DNA of 23,845 nucleotides from an uncultured Clostridia bacterium (lineage in GTDB: Bacteria; Bacillota; Clostridia; Oscillospirales; CAG-272), in the NCBI GenBank assembly GCA_946618395.1, contig CAMOLD010000009.1, positions 1 through 23,845 of the forward strand, given 5' to 3'. Shown piece after piece: positions 22,881 through 23,845 of the stretch. The notes under the pieces are model-generated. The model made no database searches. It worked only from the letters and a program-made list of their open reading frames with translations, and was not told the DNA's origin. Positions within the stretch are counted from its first letter, which is position 1; each line of letters opens with the position of its first letter. The position numbers and the translations under genes were made by a program.

Positions 22881-23840
22881 TTGAAAAGAAAAGGCTATCA
22901 ACTTGTCGCATTGCTGGTTGCATTGCTTTGCATTCTCCCCTCTTTTTTAACGGGGTGTGGCAATTCGTCCGACGGGAATGCAATCTCATTAAGCTTCAAA
23001 CAAGCCGCAGGTTACGATTATTTGAAATCCATCAATGGAAAGACGGTTGCCATCAACGGGTATATGGCAACCAGCTCTCCTGCCGACGGCTCTTTCATCT
23101 TTTTAATGAACATGCCGTTCCAATCCTGCCCGTTCTGCGTTCCCAACACCTCCAACCTGGCAAATACCATGGAGGCTTACCCCAAAAAAGGAACAAAATT
23201 TGACTATACCGCGCAGGCGATCCGCGTAACCGGGCTGCTGGTGGTGGCAGAGGACCCGGAAAAACCCTTCACCGATTTGTATGGCTATCAATTCTCGTTC
23301 AAAATTGAAGATGCAAGCTACCGAATTTTGAAGGATGCCGACTTGTCGGCAGAAATGCAACTTTGGCAAGACCTGTCGTCCAGCGGAATTGTCAATGACC
23401 TGTATGAAATGTATAATTATGTCAATTTCGTTTGTAAATGGCCTACCTATAAAGTCAACTCCTATACCGATAAGAACGGCAATCCAGTCACCGGGTATTA
23501 TTTGTATGCGTCGGATGCTCTGAACTATTTGGAAAAGGACGGCGCGCAATACAACTACGGCTACAAGGAAGGATATTTTGAAGGCCTGAAAAATCGTCTC
23601 CGGAAAATCAGCGCAAACGGCTTCAATGATTTGATTGACAACATTTCCTCTGCCGAGCAACTTGCCCAAGAGGCGATTGCAGACCTGAAAAACGGGGAAT
23701 ATACCTCTGAGAAAAAGTATGTTGAGGAGTTTGAACAGGAAGACTATATCTATCAGCTGAACCGCGGTGAAGAATTCTCCGGTCGAATGGACGAGCTATA
23801 CGGGTTCTTTTCCAACTGGTTGGCTGGATGGGAACTGTAA
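22881..23840 (+). CDS. Lipoprotein with CPFC motif, DUF3299-like N-terminal domain
   Basis: A 319-residue lipoprotein. The signal peptide (residues 1-25) ends in the lipobox LTGC with lipidated Cys26. Residues 53-62 (GKTVAINGYM), then FIFLMNMPFQSCPFCVPN (73-90) and RVTGLLVVAED (115-125) with a closing strand to about 150 look like the small beta domain of DUF3299 proteins; C83 and C86 form a CxxC. The C-terminal half (150-319) is acidic and helical, with many Tyr, and I do not recognise it. The start is TTG 22881, supported by GAGAGGTG 7 bases upstream; no ATG fits. It is 20 bases after the permease gene, so it is the extracytoplasmic partner of that ABC complex. Fold assignment is from memory. 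Confidence 0.82.
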   Translation: MKRKGYQLVALLVALLCILPSFLTGCGNSSDGNAISLSFKQAAGYDYLKSINGKTVAINGYMATSSPADGSFIFLMNMPFQSCPFCVPNTSNLANTMEAYPKKGTKFDYTAQAIRVTGLLVVAEDPEKPFTDLYGYQFSFKIEDASYRILKDADLSAEMQLWQDLSSSGIVNDLYEMYNYVNFVCKWPTYKVNSYTDKNGNPVTGYYLYASDALNYLEKDGAQYNYGYKEGYFEGLKNRLRKISANGFNDLIDNISSAEQLAQEAIADLKNGEYTSEKKYVEEFEQEDYIYQLNRGEEFSGRMDELYGFFSNWLAGWEL

Positions 23841-23845
23841 TAAAA

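Overview
The window looks like chromosome from an anaerobic low- to mid-GC Firmicute of the class Clostridia, probably a gut-type Oscillospirales or a relative. The grounds are an NADH-linked [FeFe] hydrogenase (HydC-HydB-HydA), a DUF6472-like small protein, a Clostridia-type long PRPP synthetase, FakA/FakB plus PlsX lipid genes, strong Shine-Dalgarno sites and sigma-A promoters that often carry an extended TGn -10. The genus is not resolvable by eye. I see no phage, IS element or CRISPR array.

Layout. Positions 1-173 are the end of an unidentified gene. Positions 174-634 are a promoter and a long, folded leader, perhaps with a small ORF, before prs (635-1786). Next come asnS (1949-3343) and a COG2509-type FAD dehydrogenase (3358-4755). 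A GC-rich inverted repeat (4849-4912) precedes an rsuA-like pseudouridine synthase and tex (5009-7880). A stand-alone MsmK/UgpC-type ABC ATPase (8060-9175) is followed by the hydrogenase operon (9366-13611). A three-gene cluster (13752-15215) encodes a small membrane protein, a helix-turn-helix regulator with a helical C-terminal part, and a cysteine-rich small protein. Two divergent tRNA genes, Val(CAC) and Arg(CCT), lie at 15292-15559.

The minus strand from 20581 down to 15624 is one tight operon: fakA, a DegV/FakB protein, a large GNAT-fold protein, plsX and acpP. FakA/FakB phosphorylate fatty acids to acyl-phosphate, PlsX exchanges acyl groups between acyl-phosphate and ACP, and AcpP is the carrier. 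The GNAT protein in the middle is the unknown; I suspect a long-chain N-acyltransferase related to YghO/bacterial ceramide synthase.

The plus strand from 20993 to 23840 is the most novel part: a MacB/LolD-type ATPase, an FtsX-type permease with a His/Glu/Asp-rich extracellular loop, and a lipoprotein with a CPFC motif and a DUF3299-like N-terminal region. Its promoter is bracketed by two near-identical 23-bp palindromes. I read this as a metal-responsive, probably zinc-linked, envelope ABC system, a Gram-positive counterpart of the Pseudomonas PA4063-PA4066 type. That reading is inference.
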